Assembly (NCBI GenBank): GCA_902494135.1
Contig: CABUSE010000020.1
Location: forward strand, 1 to 15,462
Source of the DNA: an uncultured Collinsella sp.
GTDB taxonomy: Bacteria > Actinomycetota > Coriobacteriia > Coriobacteriales > Coriobacteriaceae
Direction: 5' to 3'
DNA: 15,462 bases
A program made the translations under genes and the position numbers. The number at the start of each line of letters is the position of its first letter. The first letter of the stretch is position 1. The notes under the pieces are model-generated. The model saw only the letters and a list, made by a program, of their open reading frames with translations, did not search any database and was not told where the DNA came from. This document shows, piece by piece, positions 1 through 5,681 of this stretch.

Positions 1-1257
1 AACCCCGATGCCATCGATACCGCCATGGCCAACCGCCAGACGTCTTGGGATCGCGAGAAGTTCTTTGAGCTCGACGACGAGCGCCGTGCCGTCATCACCG
101 AGGTCGAGGAGCTCCAGGCTACGCGCAATGCCGAGTCCAAGAAGATCGGCGCCCTGATGAAGGAGGGCAAGAAGGACGAGGCCGAGGCCGCCAAGGAGGC
201 CGTGCGCGCCGTCAACGAGAAGATTGACGGTCTGGCCGAGCGCCGTACTGCTCTCGAGCAGGAGCAGTACGACTTCATGGCTCACCTGCCCAACATTCCT
301 TGCGAGGCCACGCCGTACGGCAAGGACGAGGACGAGAACATTGAGCGCCGTCGTTGGGGCACCCCGCGCGAGTTCGACTTCGACTTTAAGCCGCATTGGG
401 ATCTGGGCACCGATCTGGACATCCTCGACTTCGAGCGCGGCAACAAGCTCTCCGGCAGCCGTTTTACCGTTCTCGGTGGCGCTGGCGCCCGCCTGGAGCG
501 CGCCCTCATCAACTTCTTCCTCGATACGCACACCAGCCGTGGTTTTAAGGAGTGGTGGCCGCCCATCGTCGTCAAGCGTCAGACCATGTTTGGCACGGGT
601 CAGCTGCCCAAGTTCGAGGACGACGCCTACCACGTCTCGGGCGACAACTTCCTGATCCCCACCGCCGAGGTCGTGCTTACCAACCTGCACGCCGGCGAGG
701 TCCTCGATGCCGACACTCTGCCGCGTCGCTACACCGCCTTCACCCCCTGCTTCCGCGAGGAGGCCGGTTCCGCCGGTCGCGACACCCGCGGCATCATCCG
801 TCAGCACGAGTTCGACAAGGTCGAGATGGTCAAGTTCGCTAAGCCGGAGGAGTCCGACGATGAGCTCGAGAGCATGACCGCCGAGGCCGAGTACCTGCTG
901 CAGCAGCTGGGCCTTCCGTATCGCGTGATTAGCCTGTGCACCGGCGACTTGGGCTTCTCTGCCCGTCAGACCTACGACGTTGAGGTCTGGCTGCCGAGCT
1001 ACAACGCCTACAAGGAGATTAGCTCCTGCTCCAACTGCGGTGACTTCCAGGCTCGCCGCGCCAACATCAAGTATCGCGACCCCGAGAACTTCAAGGGTTC
1101 GCGCTACCTGCACACGCTCAACGGTTCTGGCCTGCCGGCCGGCCGCACCATGGCTGCCATTCTGGAGAACTACCAGAACGCCGACGGCACCATCACGATC
1201 CCCGAGGTTCTGCGTCCTTACATGGGCGGTCTCGAGAAGATCGAGCCGGTCGCGTAA
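1..1257 (+). CDS. serS: Seryl-tRNA synthetase (5'-truncated by the window edge)
   Basis: Class II aminoacyl-tRNA synthetase that activates serine with ATP and charges tRNA-Ser (also tRNA-Sec where present) in the cytoplasm. The reading frame is open from base 1, starting NPDAIDTAMANR. This matches the usual SerRS N-terminus after about 10 residues, so the true start lies just upstream and the ATG at 25 is internal. The first ~110 residues are charged and helical (EVEELQATRNAESKKIG, KEGKKDEAEAAKEAVRAV), the long antiparallel coiled-coil arm that holds the tRNA-Ser variable arm. The catalytic core shows motif 2 (CFREEAGSAGRDTRG, near 748-792) and motif 3 (LNGSGLPAGRTMAAILENYQ, near 1120-1179). 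The C-terminus is normal (IPEVLRPYMGG). Identification is secure. A tRNA-Ser gene lies 4.3 kb downstream, probably by chance. Confidence 0.97.
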   Translation, partial: NPDAIDTAMANRQTSWDREKFFELDDERRAVITEVEELQATRNAESKKIGALMKEGKKDEAEAAKEAVRAVNEKIDGLAERRTALEQEQYDFMAHLPNIPCEATPYGKDEDENIERRRWGTPREFDFDFKPHWDLGTDLDILDFERGNKLSGSRFTVLGGAGARLERALINFFLDTHTSRGFKEWWPPIVVKRQTMFGTGQLPKFEDDAYHVSGDNFLIPTAEVVLTNLHAGEVLDADTLPRRYTAFTPCFREEAGSAGRDTRGIIRQHEFDKVEMVKFAKPEESDDELESMTAEAEYLLQQLGLPYRVISLCTGDLGFSARQTYDVEVWLPSYNAYKEISSCSNCGDFQARRANIKYRDPENFKGSRYLHTLNGSGLPAGRTMAAILENYQNADGTITIPEVLRPYMGGLEKIEPVA

Positions 1258-1280
1258 CTTGGCTGCATAGGGGATATGCA

Positions 1281-1310
1281 AGGGCGCTCCTTCGGGGGCG
1301 CCCTATTTCG
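1281..1310 (+). terminator. Intrinsic terminator of serS
   Basis: A ten-pair stem, AGGGCGCTCC (1281-1290) with GGGGCGCCCT (1295-1304), including one G-T pair, closes a very stable TTCG tetraloop at 1291-1294. The T-run after it is short and broken (ATTTCG), so termination may be incomplete. It lies 23 bp after the serS stop. Confidence 0.8.
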
Positions 1311-1369
1311 TGCGCAGGTCCATATCATGCCGTGCGGACAGCTCAATAGAAAACACACGAACAACTGTT

Positions 1370-1397
1370 CTGTATACAGCTATCTACCTGTTATGCT
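1370..1397 (+). promoter_or_regulatory. Possible promoter/operator of the small gene at 1431
   Basis: A perfect 10-bp palindrome CTGTATACAG (1370-1379) sits before a -10-like TATGCT (1392-1397). No good -35 is seen at the right distance (TTCTGT at 1368-1373 is the best, 18 bp away). The palindrome would overlap the promoter spacer. Weak evidence. Confidence 0.25.
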
Positions 1398-1430
1398 TTT
1401 GCTAAATAAGAGCGAGAGAAAGGGGACGCG

Positions 1431-1808
1431 ATGGAGCTGTTTGATGATCGGGTGGTTTTGTTTGAGAGCGACGAGGGTGGGGAGTACCTGCTTGTAACGT
1501 GTGAGCCGTCTGGCATGGGTGGCCTGGTGGTTCGACAGACGAGTGAGGGTCCGTTGACACAATGGTGTTTTGAGGAGTCGCCGCATGTGGTCGAGACCTT
1601 TGTGACGCACGTGGGGCTTGTGGCGCTGGAGCACTTCTATGGAGTTGGGACTTCCAACCAGGTCGCGCGCATGCTGAGCATCTCGTTTGCCGATTATGAT
1701 TGTGCCCAGCGGGTGAGATCGCTCCTGAGGGAACTTGATGCCAAGTTTGACGTGATCGAAAAGCCAATCGATCGTACGGGGAACGGCGGTATATGCGGAG
1801 CAGCATGA
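1431..1808 (+). CDS. Hypothetical protein, 125 residues
   Basis: The function is not recognised. The ATG at 1431 is preceded by a good ribosome-binding site, AAAGGGG (1419-1425), five bases upstream, which supports a real gene. The product is a small soluble protein without signal peptide or membrane segment. It begins MELFDDRVVLFESDEGGEYL, which looks like beta-strands, and ends in a helical, charged part (QRVRSLLRELDAKFDVIEKP). Three cysteines are spread out (C25, C46, C90 by count, approximate) and form no zinc motif. Codon use is somewhat richer in T than in the neighbours (many GTT/TTT/GAT). It stands alone between the serS terminator and the tRNA-Arg promoter, with no terminator of its own visible. 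It could be a lineage-specific orphan gene. Confidence 0.7.
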   Translation: MELFDDRVVLFESDEGGEYLLVTCEPSGMGGLVVRQTSEGPLTQWCFEESPHVVETFVTHVGLVALEHFYGVGTSNQVARMLSISFADYDCAQRVRSLLRELDAKFDVIEKPIDRTGNGGICGAA

Positions 1809-1844
1809 CAAAACTGCGTTTCACAAAAAAGTTTGAGATTGAGC

Positions 1845-1876
1845 TTGACTCCAATAAGCTAAAGTGGTTTTATATG
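1845..1876 (+). promoter_or_regulatory. Promoter of the first tRNA-Arg gene
   Basis: The -35 is TTGACT (1845-1850). The AT-rich block TTTTATATG (1868-1876) supplies a -10 at 17-20 bp, less clear-cut than for the other two copies. Transcription would start near 1880, a few bases before the mature tRNA end at 1886. Confidence 0.6.
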
Positions 1877-1885
1877 TCTTGCGCT

Positions 1886-1962
1886 GCGGCGTTACCTCAG
1901 CTGGATAGAGGGTCTGACTACGAATCAGAACGTCATAGGTTCGAATCCTATACGCCGCACCA
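1886..1962 (+). tRNA. tRNA-Arg(ACG), copy 1
   Basis: A 77-nt tRNA with encoded CCA. The acceptor stem is GCGGCGT/ACGCCGC with discriminator A. The anticodon arm is TCTGA-CTACGAA-TCAGA with anticodon ACG at 1920-1922. The T arm contains GGTTCGAATCC. A34 is normally deaminated to inosine in this tRNA, so that it reads CGU, CGC and CGA. The sequence is identical to the copies at 2126 and 2551. Confidence 0.97.
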
Positions 1963-1972
1963 ATCGAACTTG

Positions 1973-2000
1973 AAGCCTCCGGCAACGGGGGCTTTTCTTT
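1973..2000 (+). terminator. Terminator of tRNA-Arg copy 1
   Basis: The 9-bp stem AAGCCTCCG/CGGGGGCTT (one T-G pair) carries a GCAA loop (1982-1985) and is followed by TTCTTTT. It starts 10 bases after the CCA. The same hairpin type recurs after all five tRNA-Arg 3' ends in this block. Confidence 0.9.
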
Positions 2001-2016
2001 TACGCCGGCACCGCAC

Positions 2017-2028
2017 GGATTCGAACCT
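2017..2028 (-). repeat. Inverted tRNA T-arm-like sequence, copy 1
   Basis: GGATTCGAACCT is the exact reverse complement of the T-arm segment AGGTTCGAATCC of the tRNA just upstream. Six bases of it (TTCGAA) are palindromic, so chance similarity is easier than the length suggests. The downstream CTCGGTCGAGG is shared with copy 3 and near-identical in copy 2. Confidence 0.5.
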
Positions 2029-2084
2029 CGGTCGAGGTACGAGCATCTTAATCATCACTTCGTAAAATTTTTCCAAATTGTCGC

Positions 2085-2113
2085 TTGACCCATCGAGGGG
2101 TCACGTGCATAAT
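2085..2113 (+). promoter_or_regulatory. Promoter of the second tRNA-Arg gene
   Basis: The -35 TTGACC (2085-2090), an exact 17-bp spacer and the -10 CATAAT (2108-2113) follow an AT-rich stretch (AAAATTTTTCCAAATT) that may act as an UP element. The predicted start near 2120 is about six bases before the tRNA. Confidence 0.88.
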
Positions 2114-2125
2114 AATCCGTGCGTT

Positions 2126-2202
2126 GCGGCGTTACCTCAGCTGGATAGAGGGTCTGACTACGAATCAGAACGTCATAGGTTCGAATCCTATACGCCGCAC
2201 CA
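2126..2202 (+). tRNA. tRNA-Arg(ACG), copy 2
   Basis: Identical over 77 nt to copy 1, including CCA. The anticodon ACG is at 2160-2162. It has its own promoter and terminator, so the three copies are separate transcription units rather than one operon. Its last 20 bases are repeated at 2373-2392. Confidence 0.97.
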
Positions 2203-2213
2203 ATTGAGTTTTT

Positions 2214-2240
2214 AGCCTCCGGAAACGGGGGCTTTTCCTT
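2214..2240 (+). terminator. Terminator of tRNA-Arg copy 2
   Basis: AGCCTCCG (2214-2221), loop GAAA, CGGGGGCT (2226-2233), then TTTTCCTTT. It belongs to the same family as the terminator of copy 1. Confidence 0.88.
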
Positions 2241-2257
2241 TACGGGGGCATTGCGGA

Positions 2258-2268
2258 GATTCGAACCT
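2258..2268 (-). repeat. Inverted tRNA T-arm-like sequence, copy 2
   Basis: GATTCGAACCT is the reverse complement of AGGTTCGAATC in the tRNA-Arg T arm. It lies about 20 bases after the terminator T-run, as in copies 1 and 3. Confidence 0.45.
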
Positions 2269-2348
2269 CGTTCGAGGCGCGAGCGTCAAGAAAACGCGGA
2301 GCGTTTTTAGCGAGCGGGCGAGCGCGCCGGCAGGCGGGCGAAGCCGGT

Positions 2349-2371
2349 GCGCATCCGCGCAGCGGATGCGC
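2349..2371 (+). repeat. Perfect 10-bp hairpin in the GC-rich repeat
   Basis: GCGCATCCGC (2349-2358), loop GCA, GCGGATGCGC (2362-2371). A second, adjoining hairpin upstream pairs CGCCGGC with GCCGGTG across an ~11-base loop. GGTGCG (2346-2351) could alternatively pair with CGCACC (2386-2391) of the tRNA remnant, enclosing it. Confidence 0.75.
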
Positions 2372-2372
2372 G

Positions 2373-2392
2373 GAATCCTATACGCCGCACCA
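2373..2392 (+). pseudogene. tRNA-Arg 3' fragment (T-arm half, acceptor strand, CCA), remnant A
   Basis: The last 20 bases of tRNA-Arg(ACG) including CCA, without the preceding 57. The 5' part is replaced by the GC-rich hairpin sequence, so no cloverleaf can form. The match ends exactly where GTTC-GAATCC splits. A tRNA-type terminator follows, so the duplicated segment also includes the downstream flank. Confidence 0.9.
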
Positions 2393-2402
2393 ACTGAACT
2401 TT

Positions 2403-2430
2403 AAAGCCTCCGGTAACGGAGGCTTTTCTT
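2403..2430 (+). terminator. Terminator after tRNA remnant A
   Basis: A 10-bp perfect stem AAAGCCTCCG/CGGAGGCTTT with loop GTAA (2413-2416) and a T-run. It is the best-paired of the five related terminators, although it follows a non-functional tRNA piece. Confidence 0.9.
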
Positions 2431-2509
2431 ATATCGCGATGCGTCGAAGATAGCATCAAGTGGTCAAAATGAGTAAAAATCAAATTTGATAACTTTTTTC
2501 GAAAATTGC

Positions 2510-2538
2510 TTGACCTTTATTCAGTCGATGTGCATAAT
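2510..2538 (+). promoter_or_regulatory. Promoter of the third tRNA-Arg gene
   Basis: TTGACC (2510-2515), a 17-bp spacer and CATAAT (2533-2538), the same hexamers as at copy 2. The upstream 2431-2509 stretch is AT-rich (AAATTTGATAACTTTTTTCG), consistent with an UP element, and holds no gene. Confidence 0.88.
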
Positions 2539-2550
2539 AATCAACAAGTC

Positions 2551-2627
2551 GCGGCGTTACCTCAGCTGGATAGAGGGTCTGACTACGAATCAGAACGTCA
2601 TAGGTTCGAATCCTATACGCCGCACCA
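2551..2627 (+). tRNA. tRNA-Arg(ACG), copy 3
   Basis: Identical to copies 1 and 2 over 77 nt. The anticodon ACG is at 2585-2587 and CCA is encoded. The leader between promoter and tRNA is slightly longer and different from copy 2, which indicates that the upstream regions have diverged while the tRNA stayed fixed. Confidence 0.97.
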
Positions 2628-2637
2628 ATTGAAATTG

Positions 2638-2666
2638 AAAGCCTCCGGCGACGGGGGCTTTTCTTT
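2638..2666 (+). terminator. Terminator of tRNA-Arg copy 3
   Basis: AAAGCCTCCG (2638-2647), loop GCGA, CGGGGGCTTT (2652-2661), then TTCTTTT. The stem is 10 bp with one T-G pair. Confidence 0.9.
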
Positions 2667-2682
2667 TATGCCGCCACCGCAT

Positions 2683-2694
2683 GGATTCGAACCT
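2683..2694 (-). repeat. Inverted tRNA T-arm-like sequence, copy 3
   Basis: GGATTCGAACCT, the exact reverse complement of AGGTTCGAATCC in tRNA-Arg, is followed by CGGTCGAGG as in copy 1. It lies about 17 bases after the terminator T-run. Confidence 0.5.
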
Positions 2695-2798
2695 CGGTCG
2701 AGGCGCGGGCGTAAAGAAAACGCGGAGCGTTTTTAGCCCGCGGGCGAGCGCGCCGGCAGGCGGGCGAAGCCGGTGCGGATCCGCGCAGCGGATGCGCG

Positions 2799-2818
2799 GA
2801 ATCCTATACGCCGCACCA
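2799..2818 (+). pseudogene. tRNA-Arg 3' fragment, remnant B
   Basis: The same 20 bases as remnant A (GAATCCTATACGCCGCACCA), joined at the same position to the same GC-rich sequence (GATGCGCG). Identical breakpoints show that the two remnants come from one event that was later copied, not from two independent truncations. Confidence 0.9.
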
Positions 2819-2827
2819 TTTGAGATT

Positions 2828-2858
2828 AAAGCTCCCGGCAACGGGGGCTTTTCTTTTA
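2828..2858 (+). terminator. Terminator after tRNA remnant B
   Basis: AAAGCTCCCG (2828-2837), loop GCAA, CGGGGGCTTT (2842-2851), then TTCTTTT. After it, 2859-2981 is an ordinary intergenic leader for the next gene. A -10-like TAAGAT is visible at 2909-2914, but there is no convincing -35. Confidence 0.88.
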
Positions 2859-2981
2859 CGCCAGCTTGAGTGCTTTCGTCCAAAGGGACGATTTCCTGTC
2901 GACTCGTGTAAGATTCCGAGTAGGTGTCGCGGCCCATCCGCGACCACTCCTTCTCTCAACGACCGATCAGGGTGATATTTC

Positions 2982-5423
2982 GTGGCAGAGCGTCCGACAT
3001 ACAGGCTCAGGTTTCTCGATCCCAAAAAGCGCTTTCCGGCGATGCCCGAGCAGCCTGCGGGGCGCTCATATGGCGTGGTCTGGAAACTCTTTGGCGAGGA
3101 CCAGCATGAATCTTGTTATGTCGTCGAATTCGTTGGCAAAAGTCATGTGTCGCTTTTGGGCTACGTAAGCGTTTCGGGTGAGGTGTACAAGGTGGACCGC
3201 CCCGTCTGCGAGGCTCCGCTGCCCAACGATCCCGACATGGAACTGGTCCTTGACGAGTCGGATTCCAGTATTGGTGAGATTATGGTAAGGGAAGCCAACG
3301 GTGCAATGCGCGCGTGTGCGCAAACTGCCGGCTCTCCCGAAGGCCCCATGCGCGAGCAGTCCGACCACGAGACATGGAATTCGACCCGCGCCCTTCCTTA
3401 CGGCGAGTTCATGGCCTCGATGTTCTTGCGCTACGTGATATTTGCCAACTCCGAAAGCGCTATTGTGAACACGGCGGACGCCGGCGGACTCGACGAGGGT
3501 ATGCAAAACGTAGTCGACAAGATCAAGCTCGTAAAGTTGCCCGAGCCGGTCGAGGTGTTTTTGGGCTTTAACACGGCACCGCTCCCCGATGCTATCGAGA
3601 CGCTGCTTTACCGCGTTGACCATGCCGAGAATCCGAGCGGTATCGAGCGCTATGCCGCCGCCCTTATGAGCGAAATTGACTTGCCCCGCCTGCGCACCAT
3701 CGCTGCCAAGTCCGAGATGAGCCTGGCTCGCATTGATCGCTCAAAGATTTTCTATCTCAATTTTGATCGTAGCCTGCTGGACCAGGACGAGATTGACATG
3801 CTGCTTGCCGTCGAGTGCCGTCTCAACCGCCTCTCCGGCATCCTTGAGCGCATCGGGGCCGGATTGGTCCCTACGGCATCCTCGCCGAGCCTTGAGGGCT
3901 GCGCGCTCTTTGATGCGTGGCATATCGCCAAGACGACCAACGATGTTCCCCGACTGCTCGATACGGCTTCGAGCGATAACCCGTGGGGCAAGCCGGGTAC
4001 GGTGGCTTGCCAGCCGGGCGGCGAGTGGGACGTGCGCACCCGTTTTGCGCGAATCGTTGAGGCGCTCAACGTGGTCACGCGGCTCGACTATACCTATCGG
4101 GCAAACGTTGCCGAGGGGATTATGCTCGTTCGGTTTGGGCAGTCTGTCGTTGATGCCATGCCGCAACGTGAATACGACGCTCAGGATGACGCCTGGCGCG
4201 AGCTGGACGAGGACACGCGGGCGATCTGGGCCGCGGAGCACGATGCGCGCGTGGCACTCACGCTTGCGGCAGCGTGTTTTGCCGCGGGCACCTGCATCAC
4301 GCGCTGCTATGTGCAGATTGCTGCTACCGACAGTGAGCAGGGCGAGCGCGTTGTCGCAACGTATTTCTTTGGGCGTGCGGCCTATCTGGCCGATTGCGTG
4401 CCTGTCGCCAAGGATCTTGAGAGCATGGACATGGACGATATGCCGTGCAAGCGTGTGCTTGAGGCGTATGAGTCAACCGCTCCGGAGACGATTGAGCCTG
4501 CGGAGGTTCATGCTCGTCCGCGTGATGACCATCGCACGCTGCCGCCGGCGCTGCGCAATCTGCTGCTTGCCGATACGGCTGACGAGTTGGAGGTCATGGA
4601 AGAGGACGACGACCCATACGTGGCCCGTGTTGTTGAATTGCGCGAGCAGGCAAAAGTCGACCGTACAGGTGCTTTTGAAGGCTTTTCCCGTCTTGTCGAG
4701 GAGTTGGAGGCTAAGTGCGCCGTCGCCGAGCTTTTGGCGACAGGTCCGGTTCAAACGCAGTTTTGCGATAACCAGCTGGTGCGCATGGTGCTACCGGTGT
4801 TGGAAGAAGACCGCTCGGTGCGGATCCTTCGTGCGCCCGATGCGCTGTACTTTGCCCAGCACGAGATTTGCAGCTTTTACGCCGAGCAAGAGGACTTTGA
4901 ACGAGCACTGCCCGAGGTGCGCCATCTTTACGATCTGGCGCGCTCGTCCATGCAATCGCACTTTGCGCTCATCAACGTGCTTGCGCGTCTGGAGCGCTTT
5001 GACGAGATTATCGAGGTGGCGCGCCACGGCCTACGTATTGCCAGCGATCGTTCTGCAATTGGCTACCTGTTCTACCGCTTGGCGTTTGCCTATTGGAATT
5101 GCGATCAGCTCGACCTGGCGCTGGCTTGTTACCGTCTAGTGCCGCGCGGCGAGGAGTCGGGCAGCAGCGCGCTGGAAGAAATGCAGGGCCTTATGAACGA
5201 GATGGGCGTCAGCGAGCCTCCGACGTTCGAAGAAGCGGTCGAGACCATCCACAAGGCTGGACTTGAGTTGCCGCCAGTGTCCGCCGTGACGAATCAGCTG
5301 GCAGATGCCGCTGTGCAACTGGTCGACAACGGCTTCTTTTTCCTGGCACGCGGTTGCATCTTCCAAATGTGGCGCACCATGGGCAACGACGAGCTCGGCT
5401 CCCTCAACCGCTCGCTGGGGTAG
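2982..5423 (+). CDS. Hypothetical protein with TPR-like C-terminal region, 813 residues
   Basis: A large, acidic, apparently cytoplasmic protein; no signal peptide or membrane span is seen and the specific function is not recognised. The start is GTG at 2982, with AGGGTGA (2969-2975) as ribosome-binding site; no ATG fits better. The first ~90 residues (YGVVWKLFGEDQHESCYVVEF, HVSLLGYVSVSGEVYKVDRP) look like a beta-rich domain. The middle (about 100-620) is mixed helical and rich in Asp/Glu. Residues about 630-720 read like tetratricopeptide repeats: DFERALPEVRHLYDLARSS, LINVLARLERFDEIIEVARH and YRLAFAYWNCDQLDLALACY. The far C-terminus is helical. It stands alone, flanked by the tRNA block and tRNA-Ser. 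TPR proteins usually mediate protein contacts, so a scaffold or regulatory role is possible but not shown. Confidence 0.85.
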   Translation: MAERPTYRLRFLDPKKRFPAMPEQPAGRSYGVVWKLFGEDQHESCYVVEFVGKSHVSLLGYVSVSGEVYKVDRPVCEAPLPNDPDMELVLDESDSSIGEIMVREANGAMRACAQTAGSPEGPMREQSDHETWNSTRALPYGEFMASMFLRYVIFANSESAIVNTADAGGLDEGMQNVVDKIKLVKLPEPVEVFLGFNTAPLPDAIETLLYRVDHAENPSGIERYAAALMSEIDLPRLRTIAAKSEMSLARIDRSKIFYLNFDRSLLDQDEIDMLLAVECRLNRLSGILERIGAGLVPTASSPSLEGCALFDAWHIAKTTNDVPRLLDTASSDNPWGKPGTVACQPGGEWDVRTRFARIVEALNVVTRLDYTYRANVAEGIMLVRFGQSVVDAMPQREYDAQDDAWRELDEDTRAIWAAEHDARVALTLAAACFAAGTCITRCYVQIAATDSEQGERVVATYFFGRAAYLADCVPVAKDLESMDMDDMPCKRVLEAYESTAPETIEPAEVHARPRDDHRTLPPALRNLLLADTADELEVMEEDDDPYVARVVELREQAKVDRTGAFEGFSRLVEELEAKCAVAELLATGPVQTQFCDNQLVRMVLPVLEEDRSVRILRAPDALYFAQHEICSFYAEQEDFERALPEVRHLYDLARSSMQSHFALINVLARLERFDEIIEVARHGLRIASDRSAIGYLFYRLAFAYWNCDQLDLALACYRLVPRGEESGSSALEEMQGLMNEMGVSEPPTFEEAVETIHKAGLELPPVSAVTNQLADAAVQLVDNGFFFLARGCIFQMWRTMGNDELGSLNRSLG

Positions 5424-5446
5424 GCGAAGCTTCCAAGGAGGAAAGG

Positions 5447-5461
5447 ATGCTAGGCAATTAG
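5447..5461 (+). other. Four-codon mini-ORF behind an ideal Shine-Dalgarno sequence
   Basis: AAGGAGG (5435-5441) lies five bases before ATG-CTA-GGC-AAT-TAG (5447-5461). It starts 23 bases after the previous stop and just before the tRNA-Ser promoter. It could be the stub of a lost gene or a chance match; it is too short to call a gene. Confidence 0.25.
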
Positions 5462-5472
5462 AAAATTTCCTC

Positions 5473-5501
5473 TTGCCCATCCTTGGCTGTTTGGTTACTA
5501 T
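5473..5501 (+). promoter_or_regulatory. Promoter of tRNA-Ser
   Basis: The -35 TTGCCC (5473-5478), a 17-bp spacer and the -10 TACTAT (5496-5501). The start is expected near 5508, eight bases before the tRNA. Confidence 0.75.
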
Positions 5502-5515
5502 AGAACGGCTGTTAC

Positions 5516-5606
5516 GGAGAGCTGACCGAGAGGCCGAAGGTGCTCGCCTGCTAAGCGAGTATGCCCCAAAAGGGCATCTGGGGTTCGAATCCCCAGCTCT
5601 CCGCCA
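5516..5606 (+). tRNA. tRNA-Ser(GCT)
   Basis: A 91-nt class II tRNA with encoded CCA. The acceptor stem is GGAGAGC/GCTCTCC with discriminator G. The anticodon arm is CTCGC-CTGCTAA-GCGAG with anticodon GCT at 5550-5552, reading AGC and AGU. The long variable arm ATGCCC-CAAAA-GGGCAT is diagnostic for serine. The T arm is CTGGGG-TTCGAAT-CCCCAG. It is served by the SerRS encoded at the start of the window. Confidence 0.97.
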
Positions 5607-5620
5607 GTTTAACTTTAAAG

Positions 5621-5648
5621 AAGGGTCCCATCGGGGGCCCTTTTTTAT
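5621..5648 (+). terminator. Terminator of tRNA-Ser
   Basis: AAGGGTCCC pairs with GGGGCCCTT (9 bp with one T-G pair, small ATCG loop), followed by a six-base T-run at 5641-5646. Confidence 0.9.
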
Positions 5649-5662
5649 TATCGAGAAAGGGC

Positions 5663-5679
5663 GCTGGGGATTCGAACCC
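5663..5679 (-). repeat. Inverted partial copy of the tRNA-Ser 3' region
   Basis: GCTGGGGATTCGAACCC is the exact 17-base reverse complement of GGGTTCGAATCCCCAGC in the tRNA-Ser T arm and acceptor strand. As with the three tRNA-Arg genes, it lies about 15-20 bases past the terminator. The remaining tRNA sequence is absent. Confidence 0.6.
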
Positions 5680-5681
5680 TC

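Larger units (their letters stand above)
2183..2392 (+). repeat. tRNA-3'-end repeat element, copy A
   Basis: This stretch begins and ends with the same 20 bases, GAATCCTATACGCCGCACCA (2183-2202 inside tRNA copy 2, and 2373-2392), giving a 190-bp period. Between them, in order, are a terminator hairpin, an inverted T-arm-like sequence, a short hairpin AAAACGC-GGA-GCGTTTT (2291-2307), and a GC-rich part with two further hairpins (about 2318-2371). Copy B at 2608-2818 has the same order and very similar sequence. The layout resembles the E. coli tyrT (rtT) repeats, or attL/attR of an element inserted in a tRNA. No recombinase gene fits in the space. Confidence 0.8.
2608..2818 (+). repeat. tRNA-3'-end repeat element, copy B
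   Basis: Same architecture as copy A: the 20-base tRNA 3' end at 2608-2627 recurs at 2799-2818, period 191 bp. It contains in order a terminator (2638-2664), an inverted T-arm-like sequence (2683-2694), the hairpin AAAACGC-GGA-GCGTTTT (2717-2733) and the GC-rich block. Within the GC-rich block, a long stretch from about 2741 is identical to copy A except for a few bases (for example GGATCCGC for GCATCCGC). GGTGCGG (2772-2778) could pair perfectly with CCGCACC (2811-2817) of the remnant. Confidence 0.8.

Noticed and set aside
1793..2065. Open frame across tRNA-Arg copy 1 as a protein gene
   Set aside because: It runs through the tRNA and its terminator; the same translated stretch reappears at 2506-2736 only because the tRNA is repeated.
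2126..2818. Small integrative elements with attL/attR at the tRNA-Arg 3' ends
   Set aside because: The direct repeats fit, but each interval is only about 190 bp, holds no recombinase gene, and the duplicated part also includes the downstream terminator. Tandem duplication of a tRNA unit explains this better. It is kept only as an alternative.
2184..2862. CRISPR array
   Set aside because: Repeats recur, but units are about 190-240 bp and consist of tRNA, terminators and hairpins; there are no short regular spacers and no cas genes.
3733..5139. 468-codon plus-strand open frame inside the 813-residue gene
   Set aside because: Its Arg/Ser/Trp-rich translation is typical of a +1 shadow of a high-GC gene, and it has no ribosome-binding site of its own.
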